A stretch of 33,673 nucleotides of DNA from Candidatus Colicola equi (GCA_018066175.1 JAGHRV010000027.1:1-33673); one strand, 5' to 3'; positions 1 to 8,209 are shown, counted from the stretch's first letter. Notes: generated from the sequence alone by a model not told the origin. Made by a program: numbers and translations.

Positions 1-310
1 GTAAATTCACATGGTTAACATTTTCTTGCTCTTCTTTGCACGCAGCAATTACTATTTTGGGGACTAACGATAAAGGACATTCTTGTGGAACCGTCCAATC
101 TATTGCTTCTTTGATAGAATCATACATGCGCCACCCATCAGTTATTTTTAACTCAGGGAACAGGTCTATTAATTCCTGTTTGGTAATTTCTCCTAATCGG
201 AAGCGGCCTAACTGTTCTGCAACAGAAAGCCAATACTGTTCATTTTTAAGTTGTTCCATATGCATAGAAAAAAAACGGATTAATAATTGATATTTATCCG
301 TTAATGACAT
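1..310 (-). CDS. unknown protein, 3' end cut by window edge
   Basis: An open frame on the minus strand starts at an ATG at 310 (MSLTDKYQLLIRFF...) and runs off the window at position 1, giving 103 codons. It follows the anti-sigma-like gene by 43 nt in the same direction, so it is probably the next gene of the island operon. The visible part is soluble and rich in charged and aromatic residues, with no signal peptide or membrane segment. I recognise no domain. In-frame Met codons at residues 16 and 18 are alternative starts. The plus-strand frame at 36-290 overlaps it and is a shadow. Confidence 0.6.
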   Translation of the reverse strand, partial: MSLTDKYQLLIRFFSMHMEQLKNEQYWLSVAEQLGRFRLGEITKQELIDLFPELKITDGWRMYDSIKEAIDWTVPQECPLSLVPKIVIAACKEEQENVNHVNL

Positions 311-353
311 AAAGGGTATAAATGTAACCCATTATTCGTTATTTTTTTTAAAA

Positions 354-620
354 TCATATTGAATCTTGCCCTACTCCATTATCAACTGGAACAGTATCTC
401 CATAATGAAAAGGAGTAAGTTTCATCTCATATTGCACGACTTTAGACCTTTCAGAAAAAATCCAGATACATAAACTTGCAGGAATAACTAATAATGCTAT
501 ACATGCAATTATTCGAAGGAATCTGGCAGGTTTTCGTTGCCATTCCCTAATCTTTGATATTTTTTTGTTACGATCAATAAGTTCTTTCGTAACAAGATTG
601 ATAAAATCTTTATCTATCAT
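354..620 (-). CDS. small single-pass membrane protein, candidate anti-sigma factor
   Basis: This 88-residue protein has a basic N-terminal part (about residues 1-34), one hydrophobic segment (about 35-55, RIIACIALLVIPASLCIWIF) and a tail of about 30 residues. The Lys/Arg-rich stretch before the hydrophobic segment predicts N-inside topology. Its start overlaps the end of the sigma-factor gene by 11 nt, so the two are translationally linked. Position, topology and size resemble anti-sigma factors such as RsiW (cytoplasmic N-terminus, one TM, short outer tail). However, no zinc-binding anti-sigma domain (HxxxCxxC) is present. The anti-sigma role is therefore inferred from context. It may instead be a small membrane anchor of another kind. 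Confidence 0.6.
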   Translation of the reverse strand: MIDKDFINLVTKELIDRNKKISKIREWQRKPARFLRIIACIALLVIPASLCIWIFSERSKVVQYEMKLTPFHYGDTVPVDNGVGQDSI

Positions 621-1278
621 TGCGCATCCGTATTTGATATAAGTTTAGAACTGATTCTTTTAAACGTTGTAAGCATTTACTCTTGGCTGTTTTTAAAGCA
701 TCTTTACTTTGGAAAGTTGGTAGCTCGTTTAATATACTTTCCAAATCTTTTTGTTCAATTAATGCCTTTGTTAAGATTTGACAACATCTTTCTGACAATA
801 AGGCAATGCTATCAGCAACAACCTCTTGCATTGCATCTTCTTCTTTGATCCATTCTTCGGTAATCAACTCTACTGATGGATACAGTAATGATGTATCATA
901 CCCTTTTCTTGTCCATTCATCATAATTAATGATTTGAATGTCTGAACGAATGAATTCTTTGTATTTAAGTTTGGCAATGCCCATTAAATATGTATTTAAG
1001 GTTCCTTTCAGAGGCATATTGTTATTACCCATAAGGATGCCATCGGACACAAATATTTTTCCTCTTTCTATGTGTTGCCATAAGGTAATGAATGTATTTT
1101 GAAAGATATCTTTAGCATCTTCCTCTGAACAAAACATCAACCGCTGATAGTGCTCAAAGAAATATGTTTTGCACATTTTATACAAAGCCTCTTGTATTGT
1201 AGGGATGCCATTCCGTACTCCATTCACTAATTGAATATCTGTATAAGCTGATATGTGACGTGACCTGAGTTGCAGCAT
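610..1278 (-). CDS. ECF-like RNA polymerase sigma factor
   Basis: This 222-residue protein has the layout of a sigma-70 family ECF factor. Residues about 50-120 look like region 2, with SEEDAKDIFQNTFITLWQHI followed by TLNTYLMGIAKLKYKEFIR. Residues about 155-212 look like region 4, with the helix-turn-helix stretch LLSERCCQILTKALIEQKDL. It would bind core RNA polymerase and direct it to a small regulon. The linker between regions 2 and 4 is longer than in minimal ECFs. The gene sits between a PrsW protease gene (30 nt upstream) and an overlapping single-TM protein gene, which suggests control by regulated proteolysis. Its target promoter is not evident here. Confidence 0.75.
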   Translation of the reverse strand: MLQLRSRHISAYTDIQLVNGVRNGIPTIQEALYKMCKTYFFEHYQRLMFCSEEDAKDIFQNTFITLWQHIERGKIFVSDGILMGNNNMPLKGTLNTYLMGIAKLKYKEFIRSDIQIINYDEWTRKGYDTSLLYPSVELITEEWIKEEDAMQEVVADSIALLSERCCQILTKALIEQKDLESILNELPTFQSKDALKTAKSKCLQRLKESVLNLYQIRMRNDR

Positions 1279-1308
1279 TATGAAAAAACAATCGTAAAAA
1301 TATTGTTA

Positions 1309-2013
1309 TTAGCAATCCTTCATTAATTGCTTACGAATTAATTTATTTGTATGTCGAATTGAATATATAAAGCAGATTAAAAATAAAAGAACACTTACTC
1401 CTCCCTGCAGTAATCCATTCGAAGTCAGCATTAAAAAAGAATCATACATTCCATGCAATAGTACCGGTAATAGATATGCCATTGCCCAACAATATCTGTG
1501 TTGAGGGAGGAAATAGGCCAATGCATAAAAATACCCCATGACAACAGCAAAGATATAATGTCCCGGAATAGCCAGAAAAGCACGACCAATAGCGACAACC
1601 TGCCAATTGTCAATATTAGAGAATAAATATAGTACGTTTTCTGTGGCTGCGAAACCCATTCCAACACAAACAGCGTAAACAATACCATCCATGTGCTCAT
1701 TAAAATAGGAGTTCTTACGTAGTAGAAGCCATAGCAATAGTATTTTAATTGCTTCTTCAGGTATTGCTGCATTTATGAATGATTCGGCAATAGCACCAAA
1801 TGCAGATGCTGTATTAAATGTCAATGGGAATATGTTGCTGATTAAGGATATTAATGCAATATCCAAAGGAACTGCCAATATACCATATCCAAAACCTTTT
1901 AACAACATTTTGACAGGTTCGGGATTTTTGCGATCTCGAATCAAAATATATGCCACTATGATTAGTGCGGGCAAGATACCGGAAAGTATTACAAGCCAAA
2001 GAGAAGATTTCAT
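1309..2013 (-). CDS. PrsW-family intramembrane metalloprotease
   Basis: This 234-residue polytopic membrane protein carries the PrsW/CPBP-type signature: EEAIK at residues 86-90, FAATE at 121-125, H152 in IPGHY, and H187 in LLHGMYD. These acidic and His residues are the expected metal and catalytic ligands. Roughly seven or eight hydrophobic segments are visible, from the N-terminus (LWLVILSGILPALIIVAYIL) to the C-terminus (VSVLLFLICFIYSI). In Bacillus subtilis, PrsW makes the first cut in anti-sigma factor RsiW. The sigma factor and single-pass protein just downstream fit the same logic. The RyR/zinc-ribbon gene ends 23 nt upstream. Confidence 0.85.
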   Translation of the reverse strand: MKSSLWLVILSGILPALIIVAYILIRDRKNPEPVKMLLKGFGYGILAVPLDIALISLISNIFPLTFNTASAFGAIAESFINAAIPEEAIKILLLWLLLRKNSYFNEHMDGIVYAVCVGMGFAATENVLYLFSNIDNWQVVAIGRAFLAIPGHYIFAVVMGYFYALAYFLPQHRYCWAMAYLLPVLLHGMYDSFLMLTSNGLLQGGVSVLLFLICFIYSIRHTNKLIRKQLMKDC

Positions 2014-2036
2014 ATAGTAGTAATCATCAAATCACA

Positions 2037-2495
2037 TTACATTTCATTCGTATTCGTCAATTCGCAGCCACATGCAGGGCAGAATACATATCCAGGATAG
2101 ATGGGTTCTTTACAAATTTGGCCATTACGTCCTTTATGATTACAGTAGAATAAGGGTTGATCTGCTCCAATAGCTCGACGAATGAATGTCTTATAAAGAG
2201 GCGTTTCTTGCTTATGAACAATGTCGTATCCTAATTTACGAATCAGTTTAATAGTATCCGTTGCCATTTTGCGGTCATATTCTTTCTCTCCTTCTGGCAG
2301 ATCTTTATATGGCACCATATCTGGAGTTTGTTTCAAAACGTCGTCACGTTTTTCGCCATAAGTCCACCCTTCACATTGTCGTTTCTTTGCCCACACTTCA
2401 TGAGCGTTTTCTGCGATGGATTCTTGTAATTTAGTAAAATCTGAGTCTAATATTACATCCGATAAATCAATAGGGTTTGGAATGTAAGTTTTCAT
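2037..2495 (-). CDS. RyR-domain protein with C-terminal zinc ribbon
   Basis: This 152-residue soluble protein has two parts. Residues about 30-92 match the RyR (ryanodine receptor repeat) domain: NAHEVWAKKRQCEGWTYG, then RDDVLKQTPDMVPYKDLP and EKEYDRKMATDTIKLIRKLG. The C-terminal third ends in a zinc-ribbon-like module with FYCNHKGRNGQICKEP and YVFCPACGCEL, supplying several Cys ligands. RyR domains are small helical modules found in animal calcium-release channels and in bacterial proteins; their ligand in bacteria is unsettled. It is a close relative of the 97-residue RyR protein at the 5' end of the operon, which lacks the ribbon. A likely role is a ligand-sensing adaptor. Confidence 0.8.
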   Translation of the reverse strand: MKTYIPNPIDLSDVILDSDFTKLQESIAENAHEVWAKKRQCEGWTYGEKRDDVLKQTPDMVPYKDLPEGEKEYDRKMATDTIKLIRKLGYDIVHKQETPLYKTFIRRAIGADQPLFYCNHKGRNGQICKEPIYPGYVFCPACGCELTNTNEM

Positions 2496-2783
2496 AAGAA
2501 TTGTTTAAGTTAATAATTTAACATTATTTGGGATTACTTTATTTTTATACTACAGTTGGAATAGTGTTCTTCTTATTTGAGAATTATTTATGTAACAGAA
2601 ATATATTTCGTATAGGTTCGCATATGATATTTTTTCCGAGCCAAGCTATTGTTCTTGTATTTTTTGTCAATAAAGTCCCAATATAGCAAAACATATTTCT
2701 ACTAGTCGAGAATGTGCAGAGAGGATGGCGTAATTTATAGAAGTTGTAAACACCTTCTTATGTATTGTAAGTTTATACAATAG
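2496..2783. other. AT-rich intergenic stretch, no gene seen
   Basis: These 288 nt separate the TIR gene (upstream in transcription) from the RyR/zinc-ribbon gene. It is the longest gap in the island operon. I found no coding frame longer than about 12 codons and no clear TTTG/TAnnTTTG pair on the minus strand. The closest -7-like string (TATGTTTTG, minus strand, near 2696) has the wrong spacing. It could still hold an internal promoter of another class, for example one used by the island's own sigma factor. Confidence 0.4.
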
Positions 2784-5700
2784 TTATAAATCGGCAAAAA
2801 GTTGACTGGTAATATTAGAAAGGCTATCCATCGTAAATATGAGTTCTTTTTGACGCTCATCATATTCTTCCTCAGTTCCCCACACATCATAATTAGAGAA
2901 TGAATATTCTATAACCTTATGGGCAATATGATTACGATGAATTGTGGAACTTACCCCCCCCCACGCATCAATAATATTCATATTTTCTTGTGTAATTTCA
3001 CCCTGTTCGTTATAGCACTGCTCCAAAAGCACAATACCATTATCATTATAATAACACTCTCTTCTGGGAGGTTGACCATTTATTGAAACTAAATTATTAT
3101 CCTTATCATAAAAAGCATTAAACTCTTGCAGTCCCGACTTGTGATACCTAGAAATTTGCCTATGCCATCCCTGTACATTATTTACATTCATTCTATTTTG
3201 ATTAAAAAAACTCATTTCTATTGGTCTATCACATTCGTCATAAATAGTGTAGTAATATGCATATCCGCATGCGTCGACATTAATCAACGAATCGTTTTCA
3301 TCTAAATATCTTTCCCCTGATCGGATGTTGAATCGATGCCAGGTATACTGCGCTTTATGATATCCTAATCTATTTTTGCAAGGCATATCATTTGTGTCAT
3401 AAAAACTAACTTGAACAACATTCCCTTTTTCATCATATTCCTTATGAGTATGCCAAGCTCCTATTATTGGAGATAAGGAACGTTCTAAATTTTGGTTATA
3501 ACCCCAATTATCTGAAATAAAAGAACGCTCGTTATATCCATACTCGATTTTTGAAAATCCACATGTGTCGTGAAGAACTCTCTCATTATCTGCACCAAAA
3601 TATTGTTCTGAACTCACACGGCCATACTTATCATATGTACGAATATATTTTGCAACACCATATTGATCTATTGTTAACTGTTCATCGGCATCAATGATTC
3701 GCATTTCTCTACACAATCCGTTGGAAGTGTATTTTGCAGATTTTCTATCTATTAGGTTTCCCCATTCGTCATATTGTGAAAAGATTACTACATGTCCCTT
3801 TTCATCAAAGATTCGTTCTTGTATCGCAACTTTTGATGTAACATTGGAAACTCGTGTTTCTCCATCTGTATCAAACACTTCCATTTTAGTGCAATAGTTA
3901 TTTGCATCGTAACTATATTTAACAATAGCAAAGCCACTATTACAACACATAGGTGAATCATTTGTATTAAGAAACGTAATTTGCTTTATCTGACCGATAT
4001 CATTTCGTTCTATTTCATAGCCTGTAGTGTTGTCGTAAAGGTAATAGCACATAGGAAAATTGAATGCATTAAATGTACGAGTCTTGGATAGAAGCCCATT
4101 TTTATATTCTTTTTGTTCATAATACAATAATGTGCTTTGAGCATTATAATATCGCCTTTTTGTCAAACGAGAATGATTGTCAAAAGAAAAATCTATAATT
4201 GCGTACCCAAAACTATTATTCTCTAACTCGCCATTCGGTTTCGTAAAGATAACTCTTTTCATGCGATGAAATAAGTCATACGTTGCTTTTACACAGTATA
4301 TTCCGTTAACATCTCGACATGGCAGACCATCTGTTCCGTAAAAGCAGATTTCTATTATATCTCCATTTTTGTTGTAACAATATTTGATTTTATGTATTCC
4401 TGCAATATCATTGCGCCATAGAAGACATGATTGATTATTGCAATCATAAAATGAATATGACACAGAGTCCTTTGAATGGAAAAATCGTTGAAGATGATAT
4501 CCAAATCGGTTCAAACAAGCTTTCTCGTCTTCATCGAAAAATCTCTCTTCCTCCAAGTTCCCGTACTTGTCACGTGAACCCTTGATGATTGCCGCATTCT
4601 CAAAACCTTTTGTTCGGCTTCCGTAAATATCAAAATATTCACATTGCTCCATTGTACCCGTTGGATGATAGGAATAATGTTTTGAAGATACACCTTGTGC
4701 GTCTGAACAATATTGCATTTCGTTATTAAGATAAATAACATCTTGAACGCGATGAAGCGAATCTAAATGATATTCAACTCCAGCAATTCCTTCTTGATCA
4801 GACGTCAAAATGTCTCGGCCAATTGGATTATACACCTTGCGAATTAAGTACCCATCTTCATCGTATAAGAACGAAAAACGACCTATATTGGATTTCTCCT
4901 CAGGCCAACCTTCTTTAAAATTAAATTCGTCATTTGTGTTATGTCTCCAATCAAATTGGTTAGTTCTGCCATTTAATAATATTGCGTTTCCGTTATAATA
5001 GTTCAATAAGTCCATTTTGGTATGACTAACATCTGCAAAACGTCCTCGCATGATGGGAGAATTCAATTCATCAAAATAGACAATTGACATACATACTCCA
5101 TTCTCATAGGATAATTCTTGTATAGGATATCTATCTGTTAGTTCTGTATTACCAATTTTCGCTGGATTACCAAACCAATCACAATGTGTAATGCGTTTAA
5201 GTTTCCACCCGACATAATCAAATTGATAATAATTGGAAGTATGATTTAAGTCTTTTTCAGTTAATGGAATAATCCCTTCAGGAATCCCATATTTAATCAC
5301 ATAATCCGCATAATATTCATGTTTCGTTCGGGTATAATCCCACACAAAAGCGGCCGCACCTAACACAAGCACGATCAAGACAGCCAGCAATATACGCATA
5401 CGGATCAGAAAACGTCTATATCGTCCCCATAAGGTATCAAAACGCACCTCTAAAATATGTGCTGCCACACGAACAAGTGCTTTTTGCTTGCCAACTTCCT
5501 GAATATTAACACCTAATAACTCTTGTTTCTTGGGCAAATTAAGCAAAGCCTTCGGATAACATTCTTGTGCCTTGTCTTTTGCATAGGGTGTTCCCTTGAC
5601 AATAAAAGGAATAATATCCGCAGCACGTCCAGCATCTACAAACGTCTGTGCCTCCAGATTGACATAATCTGATTTAGTGGCATTAGGAGAGCAAATTACA

Positions 5701-5930
5701 ATTAAAAAATGTGAATCCAATAGAGCTTGACGCAATCCTCCTTCTAAGGTGCCGGCTACAAGATCTGTTTTATCCCGAAAGATAGGACGTAATTTCTTAG
5801 GAGCATTCGGATTCTCTTCGCATACGATAGAAGGAATACGATAATGTTCTAATTTACGTTGCAACCATTTGGCCCAACGCTCATCTTCTCGTTTATACGA
5901 GATAAATGCTATGTTCGTGTATGTTTGCAT
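2784..5930 (-). CDS. TIR domain - TM - YD-like repeat protein
   Basis: This 1048-residue protein has three parts. Residues 4-165 form a TIR domain: AFISYKREDERWAKWLQRKL, the FRDKTDL loop at 51-57, and SDYVNLEAQTF with Glu93 at the position of the catalytic Glu of NAD-cleaving TIRs. A membrane segment lies at about 179-197, preceded by RYRRFLIRMR, which predicts TIR inside and the rest outside. Residues about 210-1048 are tandem repeats of roughly 42-46 residues resembling RHS/YD repeats (patterns such as YDEDGYLI, YDEKGNVVQVSFYD, YNERS). Established: many bacterial TIRs hydrolyse or cyclise NAD+ in defence. Inferred: the outer repeats sense a ligand or surface cue and control the inner TIR. 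It follows the binding-protein gene by 3 nt. A run of nine G's near codon 990 could make the C-terminus phase variable. Confidence 0.85.
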   Translation of the reverse strand: MQTYTNIAFISYKREDERWAKWLQRKLEHYRIPSIVCEENPNAPKKLRPIFRDKTDLVAGTLEGGLRQALLDSHFLIVICSPNATKSDYVNLEAQTFVDAGRAADIIPFIVKGTPYAKDKAQECYPKALLNLPKKQELLGVNIQEVGKQKALVRVAAHILEVRFDTLWGRYRRFLIRMRILLAVLIVLVLGAAAFVWDYTRTKHEYYADYVIKYGIPEGIIPLTEKDLNHTSNYYQFDYVGWKLKRITHCDWFGNPAKIGNTELTDRYPIQELSYENGVCMSIVYFDELNSPIMRGRFADVSHTKMDLLNYYNGNAILLNGRTNQFDWRHNTNDEFNFKEGWPEEKSNIGRFSFLYDEDGYLIRKVYNPIGRDILTSDQEGIAGVEYHLDSLHRVQDVIYLNNEMQYCSDAQGVSSKHYSYHPTGTMEQCEYFDIYGSRTKGFENAAIIKGSRDKYGNLEEERFFDEDEKACLNRFGYHLQRFFHSKDSVSYSFYDCNNQSCLLWRNDIAGIHKIKYCYNKNGDIIEICFYGTDGLPCRDVNGIYCVKATYDLFHRMKRVIFTKPNGELENNSFGYAIIDFSFDNHSRLTKRRYYNAQSTLLYYEQKEYKNGLLSKTRTFNAFNFPMCYYLYDNTTGYEIERNDIGQIKQITFLNTNDSPMCCNSGFAIVKYSYDANNYCTKMEVFDTDGETRVSNVTSKVAIQERIFDEKGHVVIFSQYDEWGNLIDRKSAKYTSNGLCREMRIIDADEQLTIDQYGVAKYIRTYDKYGRVSSEQYFGADNERVLHDTCGFSKIEYGYNERSFISDNWGYNQNLERSLSPIIGAWHTHKEYDEKGNVVQVSFYDTNDMPCKNRLGYHKAQYTWHRFNIRSGERYLDENDSLINVDACGYAYYYTIYDECDRPIEMSFFNQNRMNVNNVQGWHRQISRYHKSGLQEFNAFYDKDNNLVSINGQPPRRECYYNDNGIVLLEQCYNEQGEITQENMNIIDAWGGVSSTIHRNHIAHKVIEYSFSNYDVWGTEEEYDERQKELIFTMDSLSNITSQLFADL
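2954..2962 (-). repeat. G9 homopolymer in the TIR gene (possible slippage site)
   Basis: Nine C's on the plus strand, read as nine G's in the coding strand, encode the Trp-Gly-Gly-Val stretch at about residues 988-991 of the TIR protein. Loss of one G gives a TAA stop at once; gain of one G gives a stop about eight codons later. Either change removes the last roughly 58 residues. Such a G run stands out in an AT-rich gene. Confidence 0.7.
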
Positions 5931-5933
5931 ATA

Positions 5934-7367
5934 TTATTTTAAATCTTTACAACTGTATATAACATGCTCATGATTCCTAATTTTAATAGTTCTATTAGAA
6001 TCAATATAATCATCTAAATCAGAATAGTTGAGTTGATGAAGAAAATCGATCGTAACTTGAGGAATTTCATAGTTATCCCCCGACTTCCTATATGCCATAA
6101 AATATACCATCATTGGCTTAACATAATCAGATTGTACTGTCAATTTGATAACTTCATCTTCAACAGCTTTCATATAGTAATATTGACTTCCTAGTAAAAG
6201 ATAAGATCTATTTTCTTTAGAAATAGAACTTTCTGGAGAATTTTCTGAAAATTGTCCTGCTAAATATTCAGTAAGTTCCTCATTTTCATAACCCAAGATT
6301 TTGCAATATCCATCCCTTGTACCACTCTCAAACGAAGTCGAATATACATTTAATGTTGTATCCTCAATCAATTGTTTCAGTATTGGAATAGAAATATGTC
6401 TATTACGTAAGTAGTCGGGGTGCTTATCAAAAAAATCACTCTCTTCTTTAAGATATATCGCCAACGAATCGTAACCTAAATTACAAGCAATAATTATTGC
6501 ACTATCCAAATACATCTGCTTTGTAATCTGAGCATTACAAAAATCTTCATCCGTTGCTTTTGTTGCAGAAAGACAAATAGGATAATATCTTCTTGTATCT
6601 TGCAGTGAAACAACTTCTTCTTCAAGCATTTTCCAAGCCGATTTAGTGGGCAAATGAAGATAATATCCATTGGGATAATCCGCCAAAGTAGGTATCGCTG
6701 TTTTATGCTGTGTTTCAATAAAATTTGCCACAGATCCTCCTCCAGCTATCAATAACATCGTTTGAGGAGTAGGTTCCAGTTTTACCATTCTATCAGGGTG
6801 TTTAGCAAAATATCCTGTAAAAAATGCGATTACACATACTACTAATGACACTATACAATACCACTTTTTTTGTTTTATTTTTTTCCACCACGATGTTTTG
6901 TTCCATGAATTTAGGTCATTTTGAATAAGGTTCTTCAATTCTTCCCGACTTGTAAAATGTTGGTAATACTGTTTCTTGCTGTCTAGATACTTGACTATCT
7001 CGTCATTTTCTTCAAGATTGATACCATAAAAGAATATTGTAGGATGACCATTTTCCTCGTAGCTTTTACATGCAAACTCAAACTCATTCTTTGTCTCATC
7101 ACCAATACTCCCATCAAAGATAAACAACGCAACATTTGCCTTCTGTTTTACGAAACGAAGATAATGTTCTTGGTGACCTTCTGGCGTATATTCATGAATA
7201 AGATCTTTATATGTTTTTACGATATAAAAACGGTTAGCATTTCTTTTTGAGTTCAACCTGCTGATAACAGGGTCAACAACGGAAGGACGATAACCAACCA
7301 TTGTTGTGCCGTTGCCTTCTAATAAGGCGACACCTCCTCCTAAAAATATTTTAACTTCTTGTTTCAT
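5934..7367 (-). CDS. TIR/DUF4062-like domain - TM - PstS-like binding domain protein
   Basis: This 477-residue protein joins an inner signalling-type domain to an outer binding domain. Residues about 5-120 look like a Rossmann-type TIR/DUF4062-like domain: KIFLGGG, VDPVISRLNS, then ANVALFIFDGSIGDETKNEF and PTIFFYG. A membrane segment lies at about 168-186 after the basic stretch WWKKIKQKKW, so the C-terminus should be periplasmic. Residues about 203-470 resemble the PstS-type phosphate-binding fold: LLIAGGGSVANFIE at 205-218 and ESGTRDGYC at 347-355, the equivalent of the SGT anion-binding loop. Expected role: an extracytoplasmic ligand sensor, perhaps for phosphate or another oxyanion, signalling inward. 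The N-terminal family call is by pattern only and could be wrong. The TIR gene follows after 3 nt. Confidence 0.7.
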   Translation of the reverse strand: MKQEVKIFLGGGVALLEGNGTTMVGYRPSVVDPVISRLNSKRNANRFYIVKTYKDLIHEYTPEGHQEHYLRFVKQKANVALFIFDGSIGDETKNEFEFACKSYEENGHPTIFFYGINLEENDEIVKYLDSKKQYYQHFTSREELKNLIQNDLNSWNKTSWWKKIKQKKWYCIVSLVVCVIAFFTGYFAKHPDRMVKLEPTPQTMLLIAGGGSVANFIETQHKTAIPTLADYPNGYYLHLPTKSAWKMLEEEVVSLQDTRRYYPICLSATKATDEDFCNAQITKQMYLDSAIIIACNLGYDSLAIYLKEESDFFDKHPDYLRNRHISIPILKQLIEDTTLNVYSTSFESGTRDGYCKILGYENEELTEYLAGQFSENSPESSISKENRSYLLLGSQYYYMKAVEDEVIKLTVQSDYVKPMMVYFMAYRKSGDNYEIPQVTIDFLHQLNYSDLDDYIDSNRTIKIRNHEHVIYSCKDLK

Positions 7368-7403
7368 TATATTGTAGTCTTATATTTTATTATTGGCATT
7401 CCA

Positions 7404-7527
7404 TTAGAATGTATATTCAACAAAAAAATCTTTAACTTCTTTTATTCCATTGTCAGTTGCCTTTTGCAACCATTTTGGCCGCCAAAATATCAGCAGGAAC
7501 TCCTAAACTCTGATAATAGCATACCAT
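7404..7527 (-). pseudogene. Sel1-repeat remnant with a frameshift
   Basis: Between two operon genes, the minus strand encodes one Sel1-like repeat split over two frames. The first half, from an ATG at 7527, reads MVCYYQSLGVPADILAAK. After an extra base in an A4 run (plus strand T's at 7473-7476), the next frame continues WLQKATDNGIKEVKDFF and stops at 7404-7406. Joined, this matches the Sel1 pattern (CYY-x-x-x-GV-x-x-D-x-x-x-AAKWLQKA-x-x-G). No further repeats or upstream start region are visible, so it looks like the decayed tail of a larger Sel1/TPR-like protein. A sequencing error in the A run is possible but would still leave only about 40 codons. Confidence 0.55.
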
Positions 7528-7551
7528 TACTACATTTTATATTAATAACCA

Positions 7552-8049
7552 TTATTTCACTACTATTTTACATTTGGGGCAGATAGTTCCTTTGGCAACT
7601 TTGCGTCCGCATTTTGGGCAGTACTCATATTGTGTATTGTTCTGCAAGTCCTTGTATTCTTGAACTGCTCGCTCTGCAATTTCTAAAGCCTTATCATCTA
7701 AATGTGCCTGCTGCACGATTCCCCATACTTGTGTAGCAACGACAACCCATGTGATAAATAAATTTACGATAGTTGCCGTTTTTTGTTGTTCCCAAAAGCC
7801 AATCCCTGCATGAAATAAGATGCCATCACCGGAAGGCGTTAATAAAATCTTTAAAGCAGATTGCATACCTAATATCTTATGGAACATTCCTCCTTTGGTA
7901 ACGGAAATAAGAACAGCTTCATTCTCTTGTTCTTCTTCCATGTAGTCATAGCCATCTTGCAAAAAGTACTCTTTTAAAGCACTCATAATGTTAGATACGG
8001 CTGCTTTATCAACAATTAGTTGTTTTTCACTCTTAAAGATATTTTTCAT
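7552..8049 (-). CDS. membrane protein with C-terminal zinc ribbon
   Basis: This 165-residue protein starts with a soluble alpha/beta-looking part (residues 1-85; SALKEYFLQDGYDYMEEE). A hydrophobic segment follows at about 92-112 (ATIVNLFITWVVVATQVWGI). It ends in a classic zinc ribbon (YCPKCGRKVAKGTICPKCK) with two CxxC pairs near residues 143-161. I do not recognise the N-terminal family. Similar zinc-ribbon membrane proteins in bacteria are often accessory subunits with unknown jobs. It lies 9 nt after the 49-residue zinc-ribbon gene and is followed by the Sel1 remnant. Confidence 0.7.
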   Translation of the reverse strand: MKNIFKSEKQLIVDKAAVSNIMSALKEYFLQDGYDYMEEEQENEAVLISVTKGGMFHKILGMQSALKILLTPSGDGILFHAGIGFWEQQKTATIVNLFITWVVVATQVWGIVQQAHLDDKALEIAERAVQEYKDLQNNTQYEYCPKCGRKVAKGTICPKCKIVVK

Positions 8050-8058
8050 ACATGTACA

Positions 8059-8208
8059 TTATTTTAATGTTAATCTTAAACGCAAAGAATCTCCTGCGCG
8101 ATTATGCTCAAAGTATGAGTGCCCACAATTGGCACACTTTTGAGGTTCTGCACTAGAAGTGTAACTAGTACATGTGCAACCAGGGCAAGAGCAATGAAGA
8201 TATCCCAT
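8059..8208 (-). CDS. 49-residue zinc-ribbon protein
   Basis: A short frame of 49 codons plus stop starts at ATG 8208, one base after the M48 protease stop codon, and ends 9 nt before the next gene. The product (MGYLHCSCPGCTCTSYTSS... then KCANCGHSYFEHN) has six Cys, with CSCPGC and CANCGH as two likely metal-binding knuckles. Tight packing between two operon genes and the Cys spacing argue that it is real. It would be a small cytoplasmic metal-binding protein; its function is unknown. Confidence 0.7.
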   Translation of the reverse strand: MGYLHCSCPGCTCTSYTSSAEPQKCANCGHSYFEHNRAGDSLRLRLTLK

Positions 8209-8209
8209 A

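Noticed and set aside
36..290. Plus-strand frame of 84 codons at the left edge
   Set aside because: The minus-strand frame from 310 fits the operon direction and spacing better; the plus frame has no family features.
2590..2630. Short minus-strand frame MRTYTKYISVT resembling the TIR protein start MQTYTN
   Set aside because: Only eleven codons and a partial match; chance in AT-rich DNA is more likely than a duplicated start.
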